This document shows, piece after piece, positions 18,663-26,752 of a DNA stretch of 64,000 nucleotides. The notes beneath the pieces were generated by a model. The model was not told the DNA's origin. It saw nothing but the letters and a program-made list of their open reading frames with translations, and did no database searches. Where the stretch lies: positions 1 to 64,000 of the forward strand of contig RFHU01000405.1 in the NCBI GenBank assembly GCA_003695705.1. Direction: 5' to 3'. The stretch comes from Planctomycetota bacterium. GTDB taxonomy: Bacteria > Planctomycetota > J058. The position numbers and the translations under genes are program-made. Position 1 is the first letter of the stretch. Each line of letters begins with the position of its first letter.

Positions 18663-18920
18663 CTAGAGCTTGCCTTCGAGGAGCGGGCCGAGGTACTCGG
18701 TGCAGCTGTCGAGGGTGGCGAGCTTGGGGTAGGCCTCCTCGGGGACCTCGATGCCGTAGCGCTTGCGAAGCTCCATGACAATGTCGAGGAAGTCCATGCT
18801 GTCGAGGTCGAGCTGGTCCCGCAGCCGGACGTCGGGCTTGACGTCATCGAGGTCTTCGTCGGGGGCGATGGTGGCGATGATGTCGAGAACGACGGCCGCG
18901 ACGGAAGTGGAAGTCGACAC
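18663..18920 (-). CDS. Acyl carrier protein
   Basis: Carries the growing acyl chain on 4'-phosphopantetheine. At 85 residues it has ACP length, with the attachment serine S41 in LDLDSMDFLDIVMEL and the usual acidic helix content. I chose the GTG at 18,920, preceded by AGAGGTG; there is no in-frame ATG nearby. It lies 23 bases after the ketosynthase stop. The motif is DSMDF rather than the DSLD of the housekeeping ACP, which suggests a specialised carrier for this locus. Confidence 0.87.
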   Translation of the reverse strand: MSTSTSVAAVVLDIIATIAPDEDLDDVKPDVRLRDQLDLDSMDFLDIVMELRKRYGIEVPEEAYPKLATLDSCTEYLGPLLEGKL

Positions 18921-18943
18921 GATTACACCTCTGAAGGAAGCGG

Positions 18944-20185
18944 TTAGGCGACGAAGCGGCGGACGACCACCGCCGAGTTGATCCCGAGCATCCCGAAGCT
19001 GTTGTTCAAGATGACGTCCACCTGCGGGACTTCCCGGGGCTCGCCGATCACGAGTCCGGGGAGCGCGCACTCGGGGTCGAGCTCGTCGACGTTGATGGTG
19101 GGATGAACGACCTTGTCCTCGAAGGAGGGCAGGTTCCCGGCCAACTCCAGCGCGCCTGCGGCGCCCATGCAGTGGCCGATGTAGCTCTTGGTGTTGTTGA
19201 CGTAGACCCCTTCCGCGTTGCCGAACACGGCGCGGACCGCGGCGCACTCCTTGATGTCGCCCTGGCGGGTCGCGGTGGCGTGGGTGCTGACGATGTCCAC
19301 GTCCCCGGGCTCGAGGCGCGCCCGCTCGAGGGCGAGCCGCATGCACTCCGCCTGGCGCTCCGAATTGGGGAGCACGGCGTCGGTGGCGTCGGAGTTCATG
19401 GCGTAGCCCACGATTTCGCCGAGGATGGGCGCGTCGCGGCGCCGGGCCTGCTCGAGAGTCTCCAGCACGTAGACGGCGCCCCCCTCGGAGACCACGATCC
19501 CGTTCCGGGCCATGTCGAAGGGGCGGGAGGCCTTGGCGGGGTCCTCGTGCTCGGCGAGGGCCCCTTGCGCCTTGAAGCTGGCGAAGATGCCGAAGGTGTG
19601 AATCGCTTCGGAGACTCCGCCGGCGAGGGCGACGTCGACTTCGCCGAGGCGGAGCATCTGCACGCCCTGGATCAAGCCGGCGTTTCCGGCCGCGCAGGCG
19701 GCGCCAATCGTGTAGTGCGGACCCGGGAGCCCCATGTTGATGGTGACTTCTCCGGCGGGGTTGTTCGCCACGGTCCGGGGGTTGTGATGGTGGGACCAGT
19801 ACTTCACCTCGTTGTTGTACTGGCCGAGGGAGTAGACCTCGTTCTCGGTCTCCACGTTGCCGTGCTCGGTGATGCCCAGGAACACGCCGATCCGCCGGCG
19901 GTCGACCTGCTCGAGGTCGAGGTCGGCGGCGCGCACGGCCTCCTGGCAGCAGTAGATGGAGACCGAGCCCGCCCGGGTCCCCTTGCGCAACTCCTTGCGC
20001 TTCTGATAGCGGGTTGCCTCGAAGCGGCAGATGCCGGCGAGGGTGGGCCCTACGTAGCGGATCTCGTAGGGCTGAACTCCCGAACGGCCCTCGAGGAGGG
20101 CGCCGCGAAATTCGGCGAGGGAGTCGCCGTTCGGGGCCGTCAGGCCGATTCCCGTGATGACGATGCGCTGCCGTGGGTCCTGCAT
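18944..20185 (-). CDS. Beta-ketoacyl-ACP synthase, KAS I/II type
   Basis: Condenses acyl thioesters with malonyl-ACP. The 413 residues show the thiolase fold, with nucleophile C164 in YTIGAACAAGNAG and the two catalytic histidines H302 (STHATATRQGD) and H338 (SYIGHCMGAAG). This is the Cys-His-His triad of elongating ketosynthases, not chain-length-factor homologues. It is first in the minus-strand lipid operon and immediately precedes its ACP. The 300 bases upstream are shared with the divergent oleA gene, so both transcripts may be regulated together. Confidence 0.9.
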   Translation of the reverse strand: MQDPRQRIVITGIGLTAPNGDSLAEFRGALLEGRSGVQPYEIRYVGPTLAGICRFEATRYQKRKELRKGTRAGSVSIYCCQEAVRAADLDLEQVDRRRIGVFLGITEHGNVETENEVYSLGQYNNEVKYWSHHHNPRTVANNPAGEVTINMGLPGPHYTIGAACAAGNAGLIQGVQMLRLGEVDVALAGGVSEAIHTFGIFASFKAQGALAEHEDPAKASRPFDMARNGIVVSEGGAVYVLETLEQARRRDAPILGEIVGYAMNSDATDAVLPNSERQAECMRLALERARLEPGDVDIVSTHATATRQGDIKECAAVRAVFGNAEGVYVNNTKSYIGHCMGAAGALELAGNLPSFEDKVVHPTINVDELDPECALPGLVIGEPREVPQVDVILNNSFGMLGINSAVVVRRFVA

Positions 20186-20485
20186 AAACCAGCCCCCCTC
20201 AACCGGATGGGGGAGCGCACTATCGCAAACGCAGGCCGCGGTGGCGAGTCTGATCTCTCCTTTGGACGGCGGCCGACCCGCCCGAGACCCCTCCGTGACG
20301 GACTTTGGACACGCGGTGACCTTGCGGCTTCGTCTTCGCCGGGCTCCTCGGACTCCGGGGGCCCGAGCCAGCGCTCCTGGAGCCGGACCGTCTGGAACCG
20401 GATGCCCCGAACCCCCAACAAAAACCGTCTGCTCGGACGAGCGCTCGTGCTAGACTCCCGCGCTTTCGCAGGGGGAAGACCAAGG
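20186..20485. promoter_or_regulatory. Shared divergent region between the fatty-acid operon and oleABCD
   Basis: Exactly 300 bases separate the ketosynthase start (minus strand) from the oleA start (plus strand). It must hold both promoters. I could not identify -35/-10 elements or a clear operator by eye. The oleA end shows a purine-rich stretch (gggggaagaccaagg) just before its ATG that would serve as ribosome-binding site. Confidence 0.5.
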
Positions 20486-21541
20486 ATGCGCTACGAGAGC
20501 GTTTGTCTGGCCGGCTTCGGCTACGAGTTGCCGCCGCGGGTGGTCACCTCGCTGGCCATCGAGGACGCCTTGGCGCCGCTCTACCAGAAGCTCGACCTGC
20601 CGCCCGGGCGCCTCGAACTCATCAGCGGCGTCCGCGAGCGGCGCTTCTGGGAGGAGGGGACGACGCCGAGCAGCGTCAGCATTCGCACGGCCGGCGAGGC
20701 CATCGAACGCGCCGGCTTCCCCCGGGAGCGGATCGGCGCCTTGGTCCACACCTCCGTTTCCCGGGATTTCCTCGAGCCGGCCACGGCCAGCGTCGTGGCC
20801 GGGGCGCTCGACCTCCCGGCCGCCGCCTTGGTCTTCGACATCTCCAACGCCTGCCTCGGCTTCCTCGATGGGCTGGTCACCGTGGCCAACATGATCGAAC
20901 TCGGCCAGATCGAAGCCGGGGTGGTCGTCGCCACCGAGGCGGGAGAGGGCCTGGTCGACGCGACCATTGCGGACCTCAACGCCAAGGCCAGCAACGGCAT
21001 CTCGCGCAAGAGCATCAAGCCGGCCTTCGCTTCCCTGACCATCGGCTCCGGATCGGTCGCGGCGCTTCTTGCCCGGCGAGACGCGACCGCGCCGCGCCCG
21101 CGCCTCCTGGGCGGCGCTTTCCGCCAAGCCACCGAGCACAACGCGCTTTGCCGGAGTGCTCCCGATCAGGGCTTCGCCGGCGGCGCCCACCCGCTCATGG
21201 AGACCCGCTCCGAGAAGGTCCTCGAGCACGGTTGCGCCCTGGCCAACGAGACCTGGGTCGCCTTCAAGCGGGAATTGGGTTGGGACGAGACGACTCCGGA
21301 CGCGTTCTTCTGCCACCAGGTAGGGGCCGGCTACCGGCGGACCCTCTTCTCTTCGCTGGGGCTCGACCTCGAGCGAGACCAGCCGACCCTCGAGTTCCTG
21401 GGGAACATCGGCTCGGTCTCGCTGCCTTTGGGACTGGCCCTCGCCGAGCGTGACGGGCGCCTTCGCGCCGGAGACCGCCTGGCCTTGCTCGGCATCGGCA
21501 GCGGCCTCAATTGCATGATGCTCGGCGTGGAGTGGGCGTGA
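20486..21541 (+). CDS. oleA: OleA-type thiolase, head-to-head acyl condensation
   Basis: Condenses two long-chain acyl thioesters to a beta-keto acid, the first step of bacterial olefin synthesis. The 351 residues are of the KAS III-like thiolase fold. C123 (FDISNACLGFLDG), H277 (FCHQVGAGYRR) and N307 (GNIGSVSLP) form the triad. E97 (RDFLEPATASVV) matches the OleA-specific glutamate that removes the second alpha proton. That glutamate and the following oleB, oleC and oleD genes distinguish it from FabH. The ATG at 20,486 has a good upstream purine stretch. The 3' end overlaps oleB. Confidence 0.9.
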   Translation: MRYESVCLAGFGYELPPRVVTSLAIEDALAPLYQKLDLPPGRLELISGVRERRFWEEGTTPSSVSIRTAGEAIERAGFPRERIGALVHTSVSRDFLEPATASVVAGALDLPAAALVFDISNACLGFLDGLVTVANMIELGQIEAGVVVATEAGEGLVDATIADLNAKASNGISRKSIKPAFASLTIGSGSVAALLARRDATAPRPRLLGGAFRQATEHNALCRSAPDQGFAGGAHPLMETRSEKVLEHGCALANETWVAFKRELGWDETTPDAFFCHQVGAGYRRTLFSSLGLDLERDQPTLEFLGNIGSVSLPLGLALAERDGRLRAGDRLALLGIGSGLNCMMLGVEWA

Positions 21542-22446
21542 GTTTCGACCCCGCGTGCCTGGGAGAACTCTATCCCTGGACGCCGCTCCGCTTTCGCATG
21601 CGCAGCGGCCACGAGCTGAGCGCGTTGGACGTGGGGCCGCCCGACGCGCCCCCCATGCTCATGCTGCACGGGAACCCCACTTGGTCCTTCTACTACCGCA
21701 ACCTGGTCAAGGCCTTCGCGGGAGACTTCCGCTGCGTCGTCCCCGACCACATGGGTGCCGGCCTCTCGGACAAGCCCCAGCGCTATCCCTACACCCTTGC
21801 CCAGCACATCGAGAACGTGCAGGAGGTCACCGACCGACTCGTCCTGCGCGACGTCACCCTCGTCGTCCACGATTGGGGCGGTGCCATCGGCATGGGCTGG
21901 GCCGTGCGCAACCCCGAGCGCGTGCGGCGCATCGTCGTCCTCAACACCGCAGCCTTTCGTTCGCAGCGCATCCCCTTCAGCATCGACCTGTGTCGCCTGC
22001 CGGGCTTTGGCGCTCTCTGCATCCGCGGGCTCAACGCCTTCGCGCGCGCCGCCCTGGTGCGTGCCGCGACGACCCGCCTCCCCGAGGAGGTGCGCCGCGG
22101 CTACCTTGGCCCCTACGACTCGTGGGCCCATCGGGTGGGCCACCTGCGCTTCGTCCAAGACATCCCCATGCACCCGGGGATCCCCTCCTGGAAGACCTTG
22201 GTCGAGATCGAGGAGGGCCTCGCGGGCCTCCGCGAGCACCCCATGCTCATCTGCTGGGGAGGGCGCGACTTCTGCTTCGACGACCGCTTCCTCGCGGAGT
22301 GGCGCAGGCGCTTCCCCGAGGCCGAGGTGCATCGCTTCGCCGACGCGGGCCACTACGTTCTCGAGGACGCCGGCGAGCGCGTAGAGGCCGCTCTGCGCGC
22401 CTTCCTCCAGCGGACCGAGGCCCTCGCGGGGTCGGCAGATCGGTGA
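21538..22446 (+). CDS. oleB: OleB-type alpha/beta hydrolase (beta-lactone decarboxylase)
   Basis: A haloalkane-dehalogenase-like hydrolase that, in characterised Ole systems, decarboxylates the beta-lactone to the cis-olefin. The 302 residues contain HGNPTWSFYYRN at about 44-55, the nucleophile D112 in VVHDWGGAIGMG, and the general base H272 in AGHYVLED. An aspartate rather than serine nucleophile is typical of OleB. I chose the GTG at 21,538, which overlaps the oleA stop as GTGA; a longer in-frame start exists at 21,511. Confidence 0.88.
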   Translation: MSFDPACLGELYPWTPLRFRMRSGHELSALDVGPPDAPPMLMLHGNPTWSFYYRNLVKAFAGDFRCVVPDHMGAGLSDKPQRYPYTLAQHIENVQEVTDRLVLRDVTLVVHDWGGAIGMGWAVRNPERVRRIVVLNTAAFRSQRIPFSIDLCRLPGFGALCIRGLNAFARAALVRAATTRLPEEVRRGYLGPYDSWAHRVGHLRFVQDIPMHPGIPSWKTLVEIEEGLAGLREHPMLICWGGRDFCFDDRFLAEWRRRFPEAEVHRFADAGHYVLEDAGERVEAALRAFLQRTEALAGSADR

Positions 22447-24137
22447 CCGAGACCCTGGCGCCCAGCGCCGCCTCCTCGGCTCGCCTGAACATCGCCCATC
22501 ACCTCCCGCGCCAGGCCGACGAGCGCCCCCACCAGCGCGCCCTCGTCGTCGCGCGAGGCCGCGGACGCGACGGACGCACGGCCTACGCGCAGCTGACCTT
22601 TGCCCAGCTCGATGCGCTCACCGACCGCACGGCCCACGCCTTGCGCTCGACGGGCGTCGAGCCGGGAGACCGGGTGCTCATCCTCGTCCGTCCTGGCTTC
22701 GAGCTCATCGCCTCCATCTACGCGGTGTTCAAGATCGGGGCGGTGGCCGTGTTCATCGATCCCGGCATGGGCCTCGGCCCCCTCGCCCGTTGCGTCGAGC
22801 GCATCGCGCCGCGCTGGTTCATCGGCGTCTCCCGAGCGCACCTCGCCTTGACCCTCTTCGGTCGCCGGGCCCTGCGCACCGTGCGGGGTCGGTTCTTGGT
22901 CGGCGGCGGTCCCGGGCTGGGCGCCATCGATCTCGACGCGCTCGCCGCTGCCTGTCCGCCGACTCCCTTTCCCCTCGCCCCGACCCGTGCCGACGACACC
23001 GCGGCCGTCCTGTTCACCAGCGGGAGCACCGGGCCGGCCAAGGGGGTGGTCTACGAGCACGGCATGTTCGACGCTCAGGTTCGCCAACTCCGAGCGGTCT
23101 ACGGCATCGAGCCGGGCGAGGTCGATCTGCCGGGCCTCCCCATCTTTGCGCTGTTCAGTGTGGCCCTCGGCGCGACCACGGTCTTCCCCGACATGGACCC
23201 CACGCGGCCCGCAGCCCTCGACCCGGCTCGCTGGGTGGAATTCGTCCAGGACCACGGGGTGACCTATTCCTTCGGTTCCCCGGCCATCTGGCGGCGGGTG
23301 GTTCGCCATTGCCAAGCGCGCGGCCTGCAGCTCCCCTCGCTGCGGCGTGTGCTGATGGCCGGCGCTCCCGTTCCTCCCTGGTTGCACGAGGCCCTCCTTG
23401 CCGACGTCCTGGCTCCGGGCGCCGACACGCACACCCCCTACGGGGCCACGGAGGCCCTGCCCGTGGCTTCCATCACCGGCCGTGATCTGGCCGACTCCTT
23501 CGCGCGCACCCGGCGCGGCGAAGGCATTTGCGTGGGCCAGCCCCTCCCCGAAGTGGAAGTACGCATCATCGCGGTCGACGACGGTCCGTTGGCTTCTTTC
23601 GACGACGCCCGCCTGCTCCCCCCCGGCGAGCGCGGCGAGGTGGTGGTGCACGGTCCCACGGTCACCAAGGCCTACTGCGAGTTGCCCGAGGCGACCGCCA
23701 CGGCGAAGCTCCGCGACGGGAAGGGGCGCGTGTGGCACCGCATGGGCGACGTGGGCTGCTTGGACGAGGACGGGCGCTTGTGGTTCTTCGGCCGCAAGGC
23801 GCATCGCGTCGTGACGGGCAGCGAGACCCTCTACCCGGTCGCGGTGGAGGCCATCTTCGACGAGCATCCCCGCGTCTTCCGCTCCGCCCTCATCGGGCTC
23901 GGCGACCGCCCCGCGCAACGGCCCGCGGTGGTCGTGCAGCCCGAGGAGGGCGCGTTCCCCGTTTCCCGCGCGGCGCGCGCCGCGTTCTGCGAGGAATTGC
24001 GTGCCCTTGGGGCGCGCTTTCCCCACACCGCAGAGATCGAGCGCTTCTTCTTCCACCGCGCGTTCCCCGTCGACCTGCGACACAACGCCAAGATCCGTCG
24101 CGGAGAGCTGGCCGCCTGGGCTGCGCGGCAGGGCTGA
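22443..24137 (+). CDS. oleC: OleC-type beta-lactone synthetase (AMP-ligase fold)
   Basis: An ANL-superfamily enzyme that, in characterised Ole systems, adenylates the beta-hydroxy acid and closes it to a beta-lactone. The 564 residues include the P-loop-like LFTSGSTGPAKGV (190-202), the YGATEALPVAS motif, and WHRMGDVGCLDEDGRLWFFGRKAHRV before the C-terminal lid. The GTG at 22,443 overlaps the oleB stop by four bases. The open frame extends well upstream as a shadow of oleB. Confidence 0.9.
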   Translation: MTETLAPSAASSARLNIAHHLPRQADERPHQRALVVARGRGRDGRTAYAQLTFAQLDALTDRTAHALRSTGVEPGDRVLILVRPGFELIASIYAVFKIGAVAVFIDPGMGLGPLARCVERIAPRWFIGVSRAHLALTLFGRRALRTVRGRFLVGGGPGLGAIDLDALAAACPPTPFPLAPTRADDTAAVLFTSGSTGPAKGVVYEHGMFDAQVRQLRAVYGIEPGEVDLPGLPIFALFSVALGATTVFPDMDPTRPAALDPARWVEFVQDHGVTYSFGSPAIWRRVVRHCQARGLQLPSLRRVLMAGAPVPPWLHEALLADVLAPGADTHTPYGATEALPVASITGRDLADSFARTRRGEGICVGQPLPEVEVRIIAVDDGPLASFDDARLLPPGERGEVVVHGPTVTKAYCELPEATATAKLRDGKGRVWHRMGDVGCLDEDGRLWFFGRKAHRVVTGSETLYPVAVEAIFDEHPRVFRSALIGLGDRPAQRPAVVVQPEEGAFPVSRAARAAFCEELRALGARFPHTAEIERFFFHRAFPVDLRHNAKIRRGELAAWAARQG

Positions 24138-24141
24138 GCCC

Positions 24142-25167
24142 ATGGCCCGGGCGTTGGTCACCGGCGGCGGAGGTTTCCTGGGGCGTGCCCTCTGCCTGCA
24201 GCTCCTCGCCGCCGGCGACGAGGTGGCCGTCTTCAGTCGCCGCCGTTTTCCCGACCTCGAGGAGCGTGGGGTCGAGTCCTTGCAGGGCGACCTGGCCGAC
24301 GCCAAGGCCGTGCGCGCGGCCTGTGCAGGACGCGAGGTGGTCTACCACGTGGCCGCCCTCGCCGGCGCCTGGGGCGACCCCGCTCGCTACGAGGCCACCA
24401 ACGTCATCGGCACGCGCAACGTCATCGCCGCCTGTCGTGCGGGCGGCGTTCCCAAGCTCGTGTTCACCAGCTCGCCCAGCGTCGTCGCGCCCCCGACCCC
24501 CCACGATCTGATCGACGCGGACGAGTCGACCCCTTATCCCGAGCGTACCCTCGCCGACTACCCCCGCACCAAGGCCTTGGCCGAGCGCGACGTGCTCGCA
24601 GCCAACGACCGGAAGCTCGCCACCTGCGCTCTCCGTCCGCACCTCATCCTCGGCCCCGGAGACCCGCACCTTCTCCCGCGCGTCTTCGCGCGCGCCCGCG
24701 CCGGCCGCCTGCGCATCGTCGGGGCGGGGACGAACCTCGTCGACTTCACCTACGTGGAGGACGCGGCGCGCGCCCATCGACTGGCGGCGGCTTGCCTCGA
24801 CCCGGGCGGTCCAGCGGCCGGTCGCGCGTACTTCATCACCCAAGGCGAACCTGTCGCCCTCTGGCCCTGGATCAACGGGTTGCTGGAGGCGGTCGGCCTC
24901 CCACCGGTCACCCGCCGCATTTCCCTTCGGGGGGCCATGCGCCTTGGGGGTGCGCTCGAGGCCACCTGGCGCTGGCTGCGACTCTCCGGCGAGCCTCCCA
25001 TGACGCGCTTCGTCGCCCTGCAGCTCGCCACCACGCACACCTTCTCCATTGCCGCGGCGCGACGCGACCTGCGCTACGAGCCCAGCCTGAGCATGGACGA
25101 GCTCACCGCTCTGCTCGCCGAACACTACGGCCGGGGACCCGGTCGCGCCGTCGCCCACGGCGGCTGA
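24142..25167 (+). CDS. oleD: OleD-type NADPH-dependent 2-alkyl-3-ketoalkanoic acid reductase
   Basis: Extended short-chain dehydrogenase that reduces the beta-keto acid made by OleA before lactone closure. The 341 residues contain the Rossmann motif GGGGFLG (8-14), the catalytic serine near 110-113 (FTSSPSVV), and Y140/K144 in DYPRTKALAE. The ATG at 24,142 lies four bases after the oleC stop. It completes an uninterrupted oleA-B-C-D operon. A small GC hairpin at 25,176-25,190, just past the stop, may end the transcript. Confidence 0.9.
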   Translation: MARALVTGGGGFLGRALCLQLLAAGDEVAVFSRRRFPDLEERGVESLQGDLADAKAVRAACAGREVVYHVAALAGAWGDPARYEATNVIGTRNVIAACRAGGVPKLVFTSSPSVVAPPTPHDLIDADESTPYPERTLADYPRTKALAERDVLAANDRKLATCALRPHLILGPGDPHLLPRVFARARAGRLRIVGAGTNLVDFTYVEDAARAHRLAAACLDPGGPAAGRAYFITQGEPVALWPWINGLLEAVGLPPVTRRISLRGAMRLGGALEATWRWLRLSGEPPMTRFVALQLATTHTFSIAAARRDLRYEPSLSMDELTALLAEHYGRGPGRAVAHGG

Positions 25168-25329
25168 CGTGGGCGCTCCGCCGCGCGGAGGCGGTGAGAG
25201 GCAGGCCGGGAAGGAAGCGAAGGCCCGGTCGATTGCGAGAAGGGAAAGGTCTTCTCGGCTTGCCGCTCGCATTGCCAGGCCCTAGTTTGGTTCGTAGGTC
25301 GGCGGGCGCTCCGGCGCCGGGATGGTTCC

Positions 25330-26544
25330 TTGCTCCTCTCCGAGTTCCTCGATTGCTTCGGCGGCCTCAGCGAAGAAGAGTTCTTGCGCCGCTTCGCGCA
25401 CCCCTTCCTCCTTGCGGTTGCCGACCCCAACGCAGCAGAGCGCGGACGGCCGGTCTACATGGTCCGCCGGAGCGGCGAAGAAGGCGTCGTCGTTGGCCGA
25501 GGCGCGCGCTGCCACATCCGCATCAAGGACCCGCTCGTCTCCACCCGCCACGCCGATCTCCTTCCCCCCGCGGCGCCGGGCGCTCCCTGGCGCATCGTCG
25601 ACCGCGGTTCGACGAATCACACCACCCTCGACGGTCGCCGCCTCGAGCCGGGCGTTCCGGAGGAACTCGTCGACGGGGCCAGCATCCGATTCGGCCTCAA
25701 CAGCTGCTACGTGTTCCACCTCGCTCCTTCCTTTCGCGAGGTGCTCGCACCCCTCCTCCGCGCGGCGGGGCCGGCCGCCGAACCCGCGAAGACCGACGTC
25801 ATCGACGGTCCGGCGTCCAGCTCCGCTTCCGGGGAGGAGGTGCCGTGTCCGGGAGGCCCAGGAGATCGCCTTCCCCTCGACGGCGAGGTGCTCCTCTTCT
25901 GCGACACGCAGGACCCTCTGCCCCTCGCGGTGGGTCAGCGAGTGGTCGTCGGGCGCAGCCCCAAGCACGCGCAACTGGTCCTGCAAGGCAAGCAGGTGTC
26001 GCGGCGGCATCTCGAGTTCGAGCGACGACCGGACGGCATCTACGCCCGCGACCTCGGCAGCGCCAACGGGACGTTCTTCGCCGGCGGGAAGTTGCCGGGG
26101 AGCTGGACCCGCGTCGTCCTCGGGCAGGTACTGCGGGTCAGCAGCTACCGACTGAGCGCCGACCGCCCGCAGAGCAGCGGCAGCTCGGGCTTCTTGCCCG
26201 GCGCCAGCCTCCTGCGGCGAGAGGGCGACCCGGCCGAGGGCATCGTCAGCTCCCTCTCCGAGCAGCCTCTCAGCGAGATCCTCCAGCACATCGAGGAGGA
26301 CCGCCTGAGCGGTCTCGTGCGTGTCGTTGGAGAGAGCCTCAAGGGACAAATTGGCTTTCGCGACGGTCGACCCCTCTACGCTGCGACCAGCGACGGACGC
26401 GAAGCCGAGGAGGCGGTGCGGGCCCTGCTGCGCGTTTCGATTGGTTCCTGCCTCCTCCTCGAGACGGAGCCGCGCGCGGGGACGCCTCGGCTCGCTCGCA
26501 GCTTCTCCGAGATCATCCTGGAGGAGTTCCTCGAGCAGTCCTGA
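25330..26544 (+). CDS. Double FHA-domain protein with a DUF4388-like C-terminus
   Basis: Binds phosphothreonine peptides, so it is probably a reader of the Ser/Thr kinases common in this genome. Of 404 residues, the first FHA lies at about 40-140 (VVVGRGARCHIRIKD, STRHADL, GSTNHTTLDG) and the second at about 200-275 (VVVGRSPKHAQLVL, VSRRHLEF, LGSANGTFF). Each has the Gly-Arg, Ser-x-x-His and Asn-(Gly/His)-Thr residues. The C-terminal 110 residues resemble DUF4388 (LSEILQHIEEDRLSGLVRVV), found in bacterial signalling proteins. The start is TTG at 25,330; no in-frame ATG is close. It is separated from oleD by 160 bases and is probably an independent unit. Confidence 0.85.
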   Translation: MLLSEFLDCFGGLSEEEFLRRFAHPFLLAVADPNAAERGRPVYMVRRSGEEGVVVGRGARCHIRIKDPLVSTRHADLLPPAAPGAPWRIVDRGSTNHTTLDGRRLEPGVPEELVDGASIRFGLNSCYVFHLAPSFREVLAPLLRAAGPAAEPAKTDVIDGPASSSASGEEVPCPGGPGDRLPLDGEVLLFCDTQDPLPLAVGQRVVVGRSPKHAQLVLQGKQVSRRHLEFERRPDGIYARDLGSANGTFFAGGKLPGSWTRVVLGQVLRVSSYRLSADRPQSSGSSGFLPGASLLRREGDPAEGIVSSLSEQPLSEILQHIEEDRLSGLVRVVGESLKGQIGFRDGRPLYAATSDGREAEEAVRALLRVSIGSCLLLETEPRAGTPRLARSFSEIILEEFLEQS

Positions 26545-26752
26545 GGACGTCGCTGCTTCCTCCAGGGAGTTGCGGCGTCGGCGGGCTCGTCCGCCCTCGG
26601 GAGGATCGGCCCCGCGCCCTCCGTTCGTCGAAGACCTCCTCCGGCGGGCGCGGACTGGTCCGAGATGGCAAGATCTCGACCCGCCGCGGGCCACCCGTCG
26701 CGCGGCGTGCGCTCTCGACCCACTGAGCCCTTCCCCACCGGCAGGTGCGAAC

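Noticed and set aside
13979-25167. Calling the lipid locus a ladderane gene cluster
   Set aside because: Only the ketosynthase/ACP/FabZ/desaturase-like part is shared in kind. No radical SAM gene is present, and the oleABCD neighbours point to hydrocarbons.
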